Source: Lachnospiraceae bacterium
GTDB lineage: Bacteria > Bacillota > Clostridia > Lachnospirales > Lachnospiraceae
NCBI GenBank assembly: GCA_022797535.1
Contig: JAAWKU010000023.1
Location: 1 to 32,326, forward strand
Length of the DNA: 32,326 nt
Direction of reading: 5' to 3'
Made by a program: the position numbers and the translations under genes. The notes under the pieces were generated by a model. That model did not search any database, was not told the origin of the DNA, and saw only the letters and a program-made list of their open reading frames with translations. The first letter of the stretch is position 1; the number at the start of each line of letters is the position of its first letter. Positions 14,778-23,630 of the stretch are shown one piece after another.

Positions 14778-15487
14778 ACTATGTGATGGATCTGCATACC
14801 CATACCATAGCCAGCGGCCATGCCTACAGCACCCTGCAGGAAAATATAGCGGCGGCCGTGGAGCGGGGATTGAAGTTTCTGGGGCTCAGTGAACACGGAC
14901 CTGCCGTGATCGGGGGACCGAGCCGGCTGTACTTTCAGAATTACAAGATCATTCCCAGGGAATATGGGGATCTTCGGCTGTTCTGCGGGGTCGAGGCCAA
15001 TATCACGGACTACGAGGGGCATCTGGATCTGGATGCCCCTGCCTTATCCAGTCTGGACTATTGTATCGCCAGTCTGCATACCCTGATTGTAACGCCCGGT
15101 TCCGCCAGGGAGAATACCCGGGCGGCGGTGCTGGCCATGGAGAATCCCCATGTGAAAATTCTGGGGCATCCGGATGATTCCCGCTATCCCATGGACTATG
15201 AAGAGCTGGTCAGGGAGGCGGCAGAGCTTAAAGTGGCGCTGGAGGTGAACAACTCCTCCCTGCATCCCCTGTCCTCCAGACAGGGCGCGGGGGAGAATAT
15301 CCGCAGGATGTTGGAAGCCTGCCTGCGCCACGGGGCCAGCGTGATCCTGGGGACGGACAGCCATATCAGCCAGTCTGTGGGGGACTTTACCCAGGTGGAC
15401 GCGCTGCTCCGGGAGGAGGATTTCCCCCGGGAACTGATTATCAACACAGACCCGGACCGGATCAGGGATGTGGTCAATATTTTGTAG
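14774..15487 (+). CDS. PHP-domain phosphatase (YcdX-like)
   Basis: 237 aa, the full length of a stand-alone PHP metal-dependent hydrolase. The metal-binding motifs are in order: DLHTHT (H8, H10), SEHG, GVEAN, SLHT, GHPDD and GTDSH near the C-terminus. These fit a trinuclear zinc or manganese site used for phosphoester hydrolysis. The substrate is unknown; YcdX-like proteins are phosphatases with broad activity, and histidinol phosphatase is a related but differently arranged family. It starts inside the DUF1836 stop and is followed by the HIT gene 76 nt later. Confidence 0.9.
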   Translation: MNYVMDLHTHTIASGHAYSTLQENIAAAVERGLKFLGLSEHGPAVIGGPSRLYFQNYKIIPREYGDLRLFCGVEANITDYEGHLDLDAPALSSLDYCIASLHTLIVTPGSARENTRAAVLAMENPHVKILGHPDDSRYPMDYEELVREAAELKVALEVNNSSLHPLSSRQGAGENIRRMLEACLRHGASVILGTDSHISQSVGDFTQVDALLREEDFPRELIINTDPDRIRDVVNIL

Positions 15488-15563
15488 GAAACAGGAACTG
15501 TGGAACGAACGGGCGAGTGACGGAACCATCAGCTTGCGGAAAACGGTATGGAGGAGGTTCAAT

Positions 15564-15983
15564 ATGAAGGATGAAAACTGCGGATATTGTATGAGAGGGG
15601 AATTATTGGAGAAGTTCGGCATCTGGATCTGCGACCTGCAGGTCAGCAGCCTGATTCTGTTCAGGGAGCAGAGCAAGCCCGGCAGGTGCATCGTTGCCTA
15701 CAGGGAACATGTCAGCGAGATCGTGGATATCGGAGAGGAGGAACGCAATCTGTTTATGGCGGATGTGGCTCATGCGGCCAGGGCCATTCATAAGGCGTTT
15801 CATCCGGACAAGCTGAACTATGGCGCTTACGGCGACACGGGCTGTCATCTGCATATGCATCTGTGCCCCAAGTATCAGGGAGGTGACGAGTGGGGCGGTA
15901 CGTTCCAGATGAATCCCGGCAAGACCTATCTGACGGAAGAGAAGTACGAAGAGATGATCCGCAGGATTAAAGAGAACCTGTAG
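15564..15983 (+). CDS. HIT-family nucleotide hydrolase/transferase
   Basis: 139 aa. The histidine triad HLHMHL (H95, H97, H99) is the active site; the family hydrolyses nucleoside phosphoramidates or dinucleoside polyphosphates. An N-terminal CGYC pair (C6, C9) together with a His may form a small zinc site, as in several bacterial HIT proteins. Start choice: GAGGAGGTTC lies 5-7 nt before the ATG at 15564; the frame is open upstream but without a better site. Third gene of the DUF1836 operon; no terminator separates it from the membrane protein downstream. Confidence 0.92.
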   Translation: MKDENCGYCMRGELLEKFGIWICDLQVSSLILFREQSKPGRCIVAYREHVSEIVDIGEEERNLFMADVAHAARAIHKAFHPDKLNYGAYGDTGCHLHMHLCPKYQGGDEWGGTFQMNPGKTYLTEEKYEEMIRRIKENL

Positions 15984-16043
15984 GGAAGCCGGGGGAAGAA
16001 AGGCGGGCCGCGGTCCGGATGGGGCCTGCGGCGGGGACGGTGG

Positions 16044-18182
16044 ATGAAAAAAGGATGGATATCGGCACTGCTGGTTTCGGCGGCGGTGCTGTTATTGTTG
16101 TTAATCAATACATATGGCCGTCAGGGATTGCAGATGGACCTGGCGGCGGAGTATGCCCCGGAGGAAGCGGCCTGGCACAGTTACGCGCCGCATCTGGCCC
16201 TGCCCCGGGGGGAGTATCGGGTGCTGGCTGGTGGGTATGGGCCCGTGGTGGTTCGCAGCGGTGAAGGAAATCTGCTGGGGGCGGGGGACGCCCGGGAGCC
16301 CTTTCTGATCCGTTTGGAGAAAGACGAGAGTGAAGTGGTTTTTTATGGCTGGCAGGAGGGTGTGCTGATCTCCCTGGAATTGTCCCGAACCGGGGGAGGT
16401 CCTGTCTACAACGACGGGCTTTTGGTGAGTCTGGGGATCGCGGCCATGATCCTGGCGCTGGGCCTGGCGGGGTGGCGGATGCGGGAGCTTGCCCTGCAGG
16501 GAGAGAAAGAAAAACGGACTGGAATTTTTATTTTCTGTGTTCTGTTGGGGGTTACGGTGCTGGCCAGTTATCCCTTGTTTTACGGCATGACAGGGCCCGG
16601 GCATGACCTGAACTTTCATCTGTACCGGATCGAGGGGATCAAGGACGGCCTGCTGTCGGGCCAGTTCCCCGTGAGGCTGCATCCCACCCACAATCATGGC
16701 TACGGGTATATATCTTCCAGCGTATACCCAGAGCTTTTTCTGTATTTTCCCGCCCTGCTGCGGCTGCTGGGGGCCTCCCCGGTGACAGCGTATCATCTAT
16801 TTCTGTTTGCGATCAATGGCATGACGGTCTGGATTATGTATGTCTGCGCCAGGGGCATGGCCGGGTCCCGGTATGCGGGACTCCTGGCCTCCGTTCTGTA
16901 CACCCTGTCCACCTGGCGGGCGGTGAATCTCTATCACAGGGCGGCTGTAGGGGAGGCACTGGCCATGATGTTTTTTCCCCTGCTTTTGTATGGGCTGTAC
17001 CTGTTGTTGGCCGGGGACTGCCGGAAGTGGTGGGTGCTGGCCCTGGGATGCGGCGGCGTCTTTCAGTCCCATATCATCAGCACGGTGTTCGCGGCGTTTA
17101 CGGTGGTGGCAGCAGCGGCGCTGTGTCACAGGGAATTTGTGAAAAAGCAGCGTTTTCTGGGCTTTGTGAAGGCGGGACTGCTGACTCTGCTTATGAATCT
17201 CTGGTATCTGGCGGCTTTTCTGACTTATTATCTGGGGGAGGATCTGTCCATCAAACATACCCCGGAAAATACGGAATTCTACCAGAACGCTGTATTTCCC
17301 ACGGAATTGTTCAATGTGTTCAACACCAGTTTCGGACATTCCCAACTGCTGGATCAGGGACTGCAGGGCAACATGTCCCTCTCCCTGGGCGTGGGAGTCA
17401 CGGGAGCGCTGGTGCTTTGCGGGGCGCATTTTCTGCTGGGGAAAAGGGAGGAGAACGGCCGGGAGCGGTTCTACGGCCTGATGGCGGGGATGGCCGGGGC
17501 GCTGCTCTTTATGTCCAGCACTCTGTTTCCCTGGCAGATCCTGCAGCGCCTGGGGCCAGTGAATGCTTTCTGCAAAACGGTGCAGATGCCCTGGCGGTTC
17601 CTCAGCCTGGCCTCCCCCATGCTGTGCATGGCGGCGGCAGGTATTTTGGCCCGGCGGGGCAGGCAGGAGTGGAGGCTGACGGCCTGCGGGGCGCTGGGAG
17701 TGTGCAGCCTGGCTTTTATCCTGTGGGGCACCGCTTATACCACGGAGCTGGTGCCGGTGCTGCAGCCGGGGATGGCCGTGGACACTTATGCCTCCGCAGG
17801 GTATGACAACGAATATTATCTGTGGGGGACAGACAGGGACAGCCTTACGGTGGACCGCTATGTCACCGGGGGCGGCGCGGAACTCACCGGATATTATAAA
17901 CAGGGAACCCGGATCGATCTGCAGCTGTGCAATGTGGGGCCGGGAGACTGGGTGGAGGTCCCCCTGCTGTATTACGGGGGCTATGAGGCCAGAGACGGTC
18001 AGGGCCGCTCCCTGACGGTGGAGGACGGGGACAATCACGTGGTCCGGGTCCGGCTGCAGGAGGGCGCGGAGCAGGTAAGTCTGCGCTACAGAGGGTTCTG
18101 GTATTTCCGCGGGGCGGAACTGGTGAGTCTGGCTGCATGGGGGGCTTGTGGAATATGCTGGTGGAAAAAGAGAAGGCGCTGA
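16044..18182 (+). CDS. Polytopic membrane protein, 6-PTPS-related / GT-C-like
   Basis: 712 aa. A signal-anchor helix at residues ~5-25 leads to a small extracytoplasmic beta domain (~30-120), then about ten more hydrophobic segments between ~128 and 590, and a final C-terminal extracytoplasmic beta-rich domain ending in a last helix and KKRRR. The first long loop carries GHDLNFHLYRIEGIKDGLLSG, a signature of the PTPS-related membrane family and similar to the acidic-residue loop of GT-C polyprenyl-phosphate sugar transferases. Despite the family name it is not a pterin enzyme. Likely role: sugar addition to envelope glycans, inferred. It overlaps or abuts the next gene of similar design. The ribosome binding site is weak (GGTGG). 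Confidence 0.75.
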   Translation: MKKGWISALLVSAAVLLLLLINTYGRQGLQMDLAAEYAPEEAAWHSYAPHLALPRGEYRVLAGGYGPVVVRSGEGNLLGAGDAREPFLIRLEKDESEVVFYGWQEGVLISLELSRTGGGPVYNDGLLVSLGIAAMILALGLAGWRMRELALQGEKEKRTGIFIFCVLLGVTVLASYPLFYGMTGPGHDLNFHLYRIEGIKDGLLSGQFPVRLHPTHNHGYGYISSSVYPELFLYFPALLRLLGASPVTAYHLFLFAINGMTVWIMYVCARGMAGSRYAGLLASVLYTLSTWRAVNLYHRAAVGEALAMMFFPLLLYGLYLLLAGDCRKWWVLALGCGGVFQSHIISTVFAAFTVVAAAALCHREFVKKQRFLGFVKAGLLTLLMNLWYLAAFLTYYLGEDLSIKHTPENTEFYQNAVFPTELFNVFNTSFGHSQLLDQGLQGNMSLSLGVGVTGALVLCGAHFLLGKREENGRERFYGLMAGMAGALLFMSSTLFPWQILQRLGPVNAFCKTVQMPWRFLSLASPMLCMAAAGILARRGRQEWRLTACGALGVCSLAFILWGTAYTTELVPVLQPGMAVDTYASAGYDNEYYLWGTDRDSLTVDRYVTGGGAELTGYYKQGTRIDLQLCNVGPGDWVEVPLLYYGGYEARDGQGRSLTVEDGDNHVVRVRLQEGAEQVSLRYRGFWYFRGAELVSLAAWGACGICWWKKRRR

Positions 18183-20311
18183 GGCCAGGCAGGGAAGGGG
18201 CTGTCCTGGCAGGCATTGTTCTGGCGCTGCTGTTTTGTGAGATTTTCCTGTTCAATTATAAACACTGGGAGTCCCTGTTTTATGAGCCCGTGGAGGATGC
18301 GGTATGCAGCCTCTGCGGGCTGGAGGTCGTGGGGGATCGTTATGAGATCGTGGAAGAGGAAGTGGTGGTGGAGTTTTCCGGGATACACAGGCCGGTGGCC
18401 TATCTGTCCCTGAATCTGGAGGAGGGGCAGCAGGCGGAAGTGACAGTGGGGGCAGTGGATGAGGCCAACGCTTCCTATCTGTGGACGCCTGTCCGGGCGG
18501 TCAGGGGGGATGTGGCCGCCAGCCAGCATCTGCGATTGCATTTCGGACGCGATATACAAAGACTCCGGGTGGTGATCCGGGGGCTGGGGGGCGGCAGCAT
18601 CTCCCGGGAGAGGGTGGCGCTGAACGCCGCCGTGCCCCTCTGCTTTTCCTGGCTGCGCTTTCTGCTGCTGGCCGGGGGGATCGGCTGCCTGTATCTGCTG
18701 CGTTCCTCCAGCCTGCTCTACCGGGTGAGGACCGACCTGACCCGGAGGAGGCAGTGGCTGCTGACGGCGGCATGCATCGCTCTTCAACTGCTTTTTTTCC
18801 ACGGAATGCTCAGATGGAATACGGATGCTCTGGCCTGGCCGGCCTATATGGAGCATCATCAGCAATACTACCGGCTGGCGGAGGCCCTGGCTCAGGGACG
18901 TGTGGACATCGGAGAGGCGTCTGCCCTGGAAGCGGTGGAAAATCCTTATGATCCCTCTGCCAGAGCGGCGGCGGGACTGGGGGCCGGGGATTTCAAATGG
19001 GACCATGCCTATTATGACGGCAGCTATTATGTGTATTTCGGCGTGGTTCCTGTGGTGCTGTTCTATCTGCCCTGGTATCTGTTCACGGGCAGCCATCTGC
19101 CCCATGCGGACTGCATTTTTCTGCTGGGAGCCCTGTTGATGGCGGGGATTGCCTATCTGTTGTGGCAGATGGTGAGGAGGTGGTTTCCCCAAACCCCCTA
19201 TGTGCTGTACCTGTTGCTGTGTGTGACCATGGGGGCGGCTTCCGGCCTGGGCTATGCGGTGTATAAGCCGGATCTGTATCTGGTGCCCATCCTGGCGGGG
19301 ATGGCCTGGGGCGTGTGGGGACTGGCTTTTTGGATCTCTGCGGAAAGAGCCCCGGAGCGGTATCCGGGAAACGGGCGGTCCGGCCCGGGGGGAGCGGGGC
19401 TGGAAATGCGGCCTGGAAAGGCCGGTTTGCCGGATCCCGGCAGGAGGAGACAGGACTTTGGCGCGGCATCCGGGGAATATGCGGCCTGGCGGCTGGGAGC
19501 AGGTTCCCTCTGCCTGGCGCTGGTGGCCGGATGCAGGCCCCAGATGCTGCTGATTCTGGCGGCGGGGCCGGTGCTCTTTGGCCGGGCTGTGTTTCGGGAC
19601 CGGAGACTGTTTTCCCGGAAGAGTATGGTCCCCACCCTGGCGCTGTGTCTGCCTCTTGCGGCGGTGGCAGCGGGCCTTATGTGGTATAATGCCCTCCGCT
19701 TTGGCTCTGTGCTGGAGTTTGGCGCCTGCTACAATCTGACCACCAACGACATGACCCACAGGGGATGGGTCTGGGGACGGTGCGGCCTGGGGATTTTCTC
19801 TTATTTACTCCAGCCTCCCCGGATCAGCAGCCTGTTTCCTTTTTTACAGGATTTTCCGGTGGAAACGGCTTATCTGGGGCTGACAGTGTCGGAGAGGATG
19901 GTGGGAGGCGTGCTGTGGCTGTTCCCCGTGCTGTGTTTTGGATTTTACGGACTGCTTCATAAGGAGTGGTACAGAGACCGCAGATGTTATGGCCTGGCGT
20001 GGATCAGCCAGCTTTCCATGGTGACGCTGGCGGTGGCAGACGCTCAGATGGCGGGACTCCTCACCCGGTATTTCGGAGATTTTGTGTGGCTGGGCATGGT
20101 GGGCAGTCTGTTTGCCATCCTGGCCTGTTATGTGTGGAAGGAGGAGAATGGTCTGGACTGCCGTCTCCTGCGCCGGCTGGTGGTGATGGCCTGCGCCGTG
20201 ACGCTTCTGTTTACTTTCCTGCGGATCTTTGCCCACAGCGAGGATTCCATTCGGAACGCCAACCCTGCCCTGTACTATCGGGTACAGTCCCTGATTGCCT
20301 TCTGGATGTAG
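18155..20311 (+). CDS. Polytopic membrane protein, GT-C glycosyltransferase-like
   Basis: 718 aa. An N-terminal helix (~18-40) and an extracytoplasmic beta domain (to ~160) are followed by about ten transmembrane segments. The loop with ENPYDPSAR, FKWDHAYYDGSYYVYFG and VPVVLFYLPWYL resembles the acidic substrate loop of membrane GT-C enzymes. Odd point: a ~55-residue Gly/Pro/Arg-rich stretch (about residues 395-450: ERYPGNGRSGPGG, PGRRRQD) interrupts the membrane part and probably sits in the cytoplasm. Start choice: GGGGGG ~9 nt upstream favours the ATG at 18155; an ATG at 18137 also exists and would overlap the previous gene by 46 nt. Acceptor and donor unknown. Confidence 0.7.
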   Translation: MLVEKEKALRPGREGAVLAGIVLALLFCEIFLFNYKHWESLFYEPVEDAVCSLCGLEVVGDRYEIVEEEVVVEFSGIHRPVAYLSLNLEEGQQAEVTVGAVDEANASYLWTPVRAVRGDVAASQHLRLHFGRDIQRLRVVIRGLGGGSISRERVALNAAVPLCFSWLRFLLLAGGIGCLYLLRSSSLLYRVRTDLTRRRQWLLTAACIALQLLFFHGMLRWNTDALAWPAYMEHHQQYYRLAEALAQGRVDIGEASALEAVENPYDPSARAAAGLGAGDFKWDHAYYDGSYYVYFGVVPVVLFYLPWYLFTGSHLPHADCIFLLGALLMAGIAYLLWQMVRRWFPQTPYVLYLLLCVTMGAASGLGYAVYKPDLYLVPILAGMAWGVWGLAFWISAERAPERYPGNGRSGPGGAGLEMRPGKAGLPDPGRRRQDFGAASGEYAAWRLGAGSLCLALVAGCRPQMLLILAAGPVLFGRAVFRDRRLFSRKSMVPTLALCLPLAAVAAGLMWYNALRFGSVLEFGACYNLTTNDMTHRGWVWGRCGLGIFSYLLQPPRISSLFPFLQDFPVETAYLGLTVSERMVGGVLWLFPVLCFGFYGLLHKEWYRDRRCYGLAWISQLSMVTLAVADAQMAGLLTRYFGDFVWLGMVGSLFAILACYVWKEENGLDCRLLRRLVVMACAVTLLFTFLRIFAHSEDSIRNANPALYYRVQSLIAFWM

Positions 20312-20967
20312 CCGCAGGCTTCCCGGATGAAGTTCTGGTTTTCCTCAAAGGGAAAGACGGCAGGCGCGGATTCCTCCCAGGGTTCCCGGTCTCCCCGGGG
20401 AGAAGGGAAATTCTTTTGGATGATGAAGGCTTTGCTGTTCTGCAGTTCCTGGCGGGTGATATACTCCGGGATCTCATAGTCCTGTTCCGTAAGCAGGATC
20501 TGAGGCATGGGATGCCGGAAAGCGTACTCCCGGGCCAGCCGCCGGTCATTCAGATCCACATCCCTGCCGAAAGCGGCGAAATACGCCGGGTCTTCCGGGT
20601 CCTTTCCGGCGGCCTGAAGCCTTTGGGAGTGGGCGTCCCGCAGATTCAGGATAAATACTTCATCGGCCAGTATATGGGTCACATAGCCCAGATACAGTTC
20701 ATAATCCGCGCTGCCGGGGCGCAGATGCTGCTCCGCGAAAGCACGGAAGGAGCGGCGGTATTGATCATAGCATTCCGGCTGATGGAGCTCTCCCAGGTGT
20801 ATGCCGTCCTTGAAATGGGTGTGTCGCTTCATTTCTCTTTGATATCCCTCCCGGGCCATGATGGCGTCGGGGGCCAGGTTGCCACAGTAGAACAGGGCGG
20901 GGCTTTGGATCCCCAGGGGCTTTAGCAACTGATCCGCAATGACCAGATGGGTGACTGTGCCGGCCAT
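20275..20967 (-). CDS. Zinc-dependent phospholipase C-like protein
   Basis: 230 aa. It matches the Zn_dep_PLPC family by its spaced His/Asp ligands: GTVTHLVIAD at the N-terminus (H6), NLAPDA, KRHTHF, and YVTHILADE. No signal peptide, so it is likely cytoplasmic, unlike the secreted clostridial toxins, and is probably a housekeeping or hypothetical hydrolase. Start choice: AGGAGG is 7 nt before the ATG at 20967 and only 1 nt from one at 20973. The 3' end overlaps the convergent GT-C gene by 37 nt, with no terminator between them. Confidence 0.78.
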   Translation of the reverse strand: MAGTVTHLVIADQLLKPLGIQSPALFYCGNLAPDAIMAREGYQREMKRHTHFKDGIHLGELHQPECYDQYRRSFRAFAEQHLRPGSADYELYLGYVTHILADEVFILNLRDAHSQRLQAAGKDPEDPAYFAAFGRDVDLNDRRLAREYAFRHPMPQILLTEQDYEIPEYITRQELQNSKAFIIQKNFPSPRGDREPWEESAPAVFPFEENQNFIREACGYIQKAIRDCTR

Positions 20968-21005
20968 AATCATACCTCCTGTTTTTGTTTTTTAAGTATT
21001 TTTAA

Positions 21006-21034
21006 AGTATATCACATTTTGCTTTCCATGTCAC
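21006..21034 (-). promoter_or_regulatory. Promoter for the phospholipase C-like gene
   Basis: Minus strand: -35 GTGACA (21029-21034), 17 bp, -10 TATACT (21006-21011). Confidence 0.6.
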
Positions 21035-21094
21035 ATAAAAGGACAGGATGGCAAAAAGAGCACCGTAAAAAAATAGTAAAATAGGACCAGTTAG

Positions 21095-21124
21095 TTGACA
21101 ATTCTGTAAGCCCAAGAGTATAAT
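21095..21124 (+). promoter_or_regulatory. Consensus promoter for the EAL protein
   Basis: -35 TTGACA (21095-21100) and -10 TATAAT (21119-21124), both perfect, 18 bp apart. This is the best sigma-A match in the window. Confidence 0.85.
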
Positions 21125-21138
21125 ATGCAATAGGTAAT

Positions 21139-21161
21139 ATTATCCGATAAATATGGATAAT
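21139..21161 (+). other. Dyad in the EAL gene leader
   Basis: ATTATCC (21139-21145) and GGATAAT (21155-21161), perfect 7-bp inverted repeat with a 9-nt spacer, directly before the ribosome binding site. Possible operator or hairpin that limits translation. Confidence 0.5.
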
Positions 21162-21172
21162 CGGGGAGAATG

Positions 21173-23581
21173 ATGAGGGATAACACACAGATGGACAGCT
21201 TAATAAGCCAGGAGAGTACGGGGACAGTCAGGGAGAACAGGGACGCGCTGACAGCCTTTTATACTTTTCCTGCCGCGAAAGAGCGGATCAGCGATTGGAT
21301 GAGGAAGAAGCCCCAGGGTACATACCATGTGGTGATATTGCATGTGGGCAATATTTCAAAGTTGACGGATGAATATGGTTTTGCTTTTGCCATGGCGGTG
21401 CTGGAGAACCAGGCGGTTCTATTGCAGCGCTGTTTTCAGTTGACGAAGGATGTGATTTTCTGCCGCCTGTGCAAGGATGTGCTCATGGCCTTTGTGGAGT
21501 GGGAGGATGCCTGGGAACTGGAAGAATACTGCCGCAAGATGCAGAGGAAACTTCAGGACAGATATTTTGGGCGCAGGGAGAAGCTGCGCTGCAAAGTGAC
21601 CATGGGCATCTACCATATGCCCCGGCCGGGCTGTGACCTGCGGCAGGCTTTGGTCTGTTGCGGCAAGGCGGTGGGACATGGCATCCGCAAAAAAATTCCC
21701 TTTGTAATCTATGACGAGAGCCTGGAGGACGTGGATGTACAGATCGACGAGGGTGTGACGTCGGAGAGGACGGTGGAGGAGAAGCAGCTTCGTTATGACA
21801 GTCCCTTTATCGCATTCGCGGTAAGTCTTCTGTCGGACACCACTGACCTGGACAGCAGCCTGGATATGCTGGTCAAGCAGGTGGGGTGGCACTTTGGATA
21901 TGACGAGGTGATGGTCTCAGAGTTTATCCGGGACAACAGCACCATGGTGTCAAACAGATGGCGGCGGGAGGAGGGGATACTCCCCAATCCGGAGCAGATC
22001 AACACCCTGGACATCTGGGATGATTTTTTCTCGGGTTTTGACAAGGACGGCATCAACCTGACCTGCGATGTGGAGAAGGGCCGCTATTCCCAGCGGGATA
22101 TGGCTTTTTTCCATGAATATCAGATTGGCAGCTTCATCAATCTGCTGCTGTATAGCAATGGACATCCCATCGGTTATATGACTTGCAGCAGGCATAAACC
22201 CATCGAACAGATGTCGGAGATGGAACTGAACACGCTGACTCAGTTGGGCAAGGTGATCAGTTCTTTCGTGGCCCTGCGGTTCCAGAACAGGCAAAACCAG
22301 GAGCACATCGAGGCGCTGAGGCGGGACGAGTTGACGGGACTGTATCACTATGGCGCTTTCCAGAAGGAGGTGCGCCGTGCACTGTATCAGTGCGATCCCG
22401 GTCTGGCCTATGCCATGGTGTACATGGATGTGAGCAATTTCGCCTATCTGAATGAGAACTTTGGCTACAGCGAAGGGAATCAACTTCTGAAGGATATGGC
22501 ACGGTGGCTGCGGTATATGAACGCGAAGCGCTGTATCTGCGGCCGGGTGTACGCGGATCGGTTCGTGGCCCTGGTGACGGGGGAGAGCCAGCAGGATATA
22601 GAGGAGGAGATCCGGCATTCTGTGAGCCGTTTTTCTGACTATCTGCAGCACAGGTATCCCATGGGGGACTTGCAGGTGCGGGCTGGTCTGTACTATATAG
22701 ACAATCCTGAGGCGGAGATTTTTACCATGATAGATGCCGCCAACCACGCCAGAAAGACCATCAAGGAAGATTACCTGAACCATGTGATGGTGTACACGGA
22801 CCGGCTGCGCCAGACCAGGGCGGAGAAGATCAAGGTGGTGGCCAGCATCCACGACGCCATAGACAAGGGGGATGTGGAAGCCTATCTGCAGCCCAAATTC
22901 TCCATGAGGACCGGGGAGGTGGTGGGCGCGGAGGCTCTGGTCAGGTGGCATAACGCCGATGGCAGTATGAAGTATCCCGACCAGTTTATTCCCGTATTGG
23001 AGGAAGTGGGATATATTGTCAATGTGGATTTCTGCGTATTCCGCCAGGTACTGTCCTGCCTGAAGCGCTGGAAGGCCGAGGGCAGGAAAAGGGTTCCCAT
23101 TTCGGTGAATTTCTCCCGAGTACATTTCAGGGACCACCATTTCTGTGACAAGGTCATGGGGATGCTGCGCAAGTACGGAGTGGAACCGGAATATATTGAG
23201 ATAGAGGTGACGGAGAGCTGTATCTCAGGCAATCCTCTGGGCATGGTTCAGCAGATGACCCGCCTGCGGGAAAACGGGCTGAAGATTGCCATGGATGATT
23301 TTGGCATCGGTTACTCTTCCCTGGGTATGTTGATCGATGCCAACGTGGATATCGTGAAGGTGGACAAGAGTTTTATCGACCACTATGAGACGGATCAGGA
23401 ACAGCAGTATATCAACCGCATCGGTCAACTGGTGCGGGCTGCGGGCAAGGACATCATATTTGAGGGCGTGGAGACCCAGCAGCAGATTGACTTTTTGCGG
23501 GATTACGGTTATGACAAGGCCCAGGGCTATGCGTTCTCCAAGCCGGTGCCCATATCGGAATTTGAAAAGTGGATGGAGTGA
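21173..23581 (+). CDS. c-di-GMP phosphodiesterase: GGDEF*-GAF-GGDEF*-EAL
   Basis: 802 aa, no membrane segment. Order: a cryptic GGDEF-like domain (~45-185, signature position reads CKDVL), a GAF-like sensor (~205-375), a second degenerate GGDEF (~385-545, YADRF at 461-465 in place of GGDEF), and a C-terminal EAL domain (~560-800). The EAL site looks intact: QPKF, EALVRW (E587), ISVNFSR, EVTES, DDFGIGYSS, KVDKSFI and EGVET. The prediction is c-di-GMP hydrolysis controlled by the sensor part, without cyclase activity. Start choice: GGGGAG is 4 nt from the ATG at 21173 and 1 nt from an adjacent ATG at 21170. Single gene with its own promoter and terminator. Confidence 0.9.
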   Translation: MRDNTQMDSLISQESTGTVRENRDALTAFYTFPAAKERISDWMRKKPQGTYHVVILHVGNISKLTDEYGFAFAMAVLENQAVLLQRCFQLTKDVIFCRLCKDVLMAFVEWEDAWELEEYCRKMQRKLQDRYFGRREKLRCKVTMGIYHMPRPGCDLRQALVCCGKAVGHGIRKKIPFVIYDESLEDVDVQIDEGVTSERTVEEKQLRYDSPFIAFAVSLLSDTTDLDSSLDMLVKQVGWHFGYDEVMVSEFIRDNSTMVSNRWRREEGILPNPEQINTLDIWDDFFSGFDKDGINLTCDVEKGRYSQRDMAFFHEYQIGSFINLLLYSNGHPIGYMTCSRHKPIEQMSEMELNTLTQLGKVISSFVALRFQNRQNQEHIEALRRDELTGLYHYGAFQKEVRRALYQCDPGLAYAMVYMDVSNFAYLNENFGYSEGNQLLKDMARWLRYMNAKRCICGRVYADRFVALVTGESQQDIEEEIRHSVSRFSDYLQHRYPMGDLQVRAGLYYIDNPEAEIFTMIDAANHARKTIKEDYLNHVMVYTDRLRQTRAEKIKVVASIHDAIDKGDVEAYLQPKFSMRTGEVVGAEALVRWHNADGSMKYPDQFIPVLEEVGYIVNVDFCVFRQVLSCLKRWKAEGRKRVPISVNFSRVHFRDHHFCDKVMGMLRKYGVEPEYIEIEVTESCISGNPLGMVQQMTRLRENGLKIAMDDFGIGYSSLGMLIDANVDIVKVDKSFIDHYETDQEQQYINRIGQLVRAAGKDIIFEGVETQQQIDFLRDYGYDKAQGYAFSKPVPISEFEKWME

Positions 23582-23592
23582 TACACAGGTTC

Positions 23593-23630
23593 AAAAACGT
23601 GGTTCTGAGGGATCAGAAGCCACGTTTTTT
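23593..23630. terminator. Terminator shared by the EAL and lipase genes
   Basis: AAAAACGTGG/CCACGTTTTT stem enclosing a second stem TTCTGA/TCAGAA with loop GGGA, then T residues. It overlaps the last codons of the convergent lipase gene. Confidence 0.85.

Noticed and set aside
16044..18182. 6-pyruvoyl-tetrahydropterin synthase
   Set aside because: The family name is historical; the protein is a polytopic membrane protein without the small pterin-synthase fold.
18086..19759. 557-codon frame antisense to the GT-C-like gene
   Set aside because: Pro/Gln/His-rich translation typical of a reversed membrane-protein gene.
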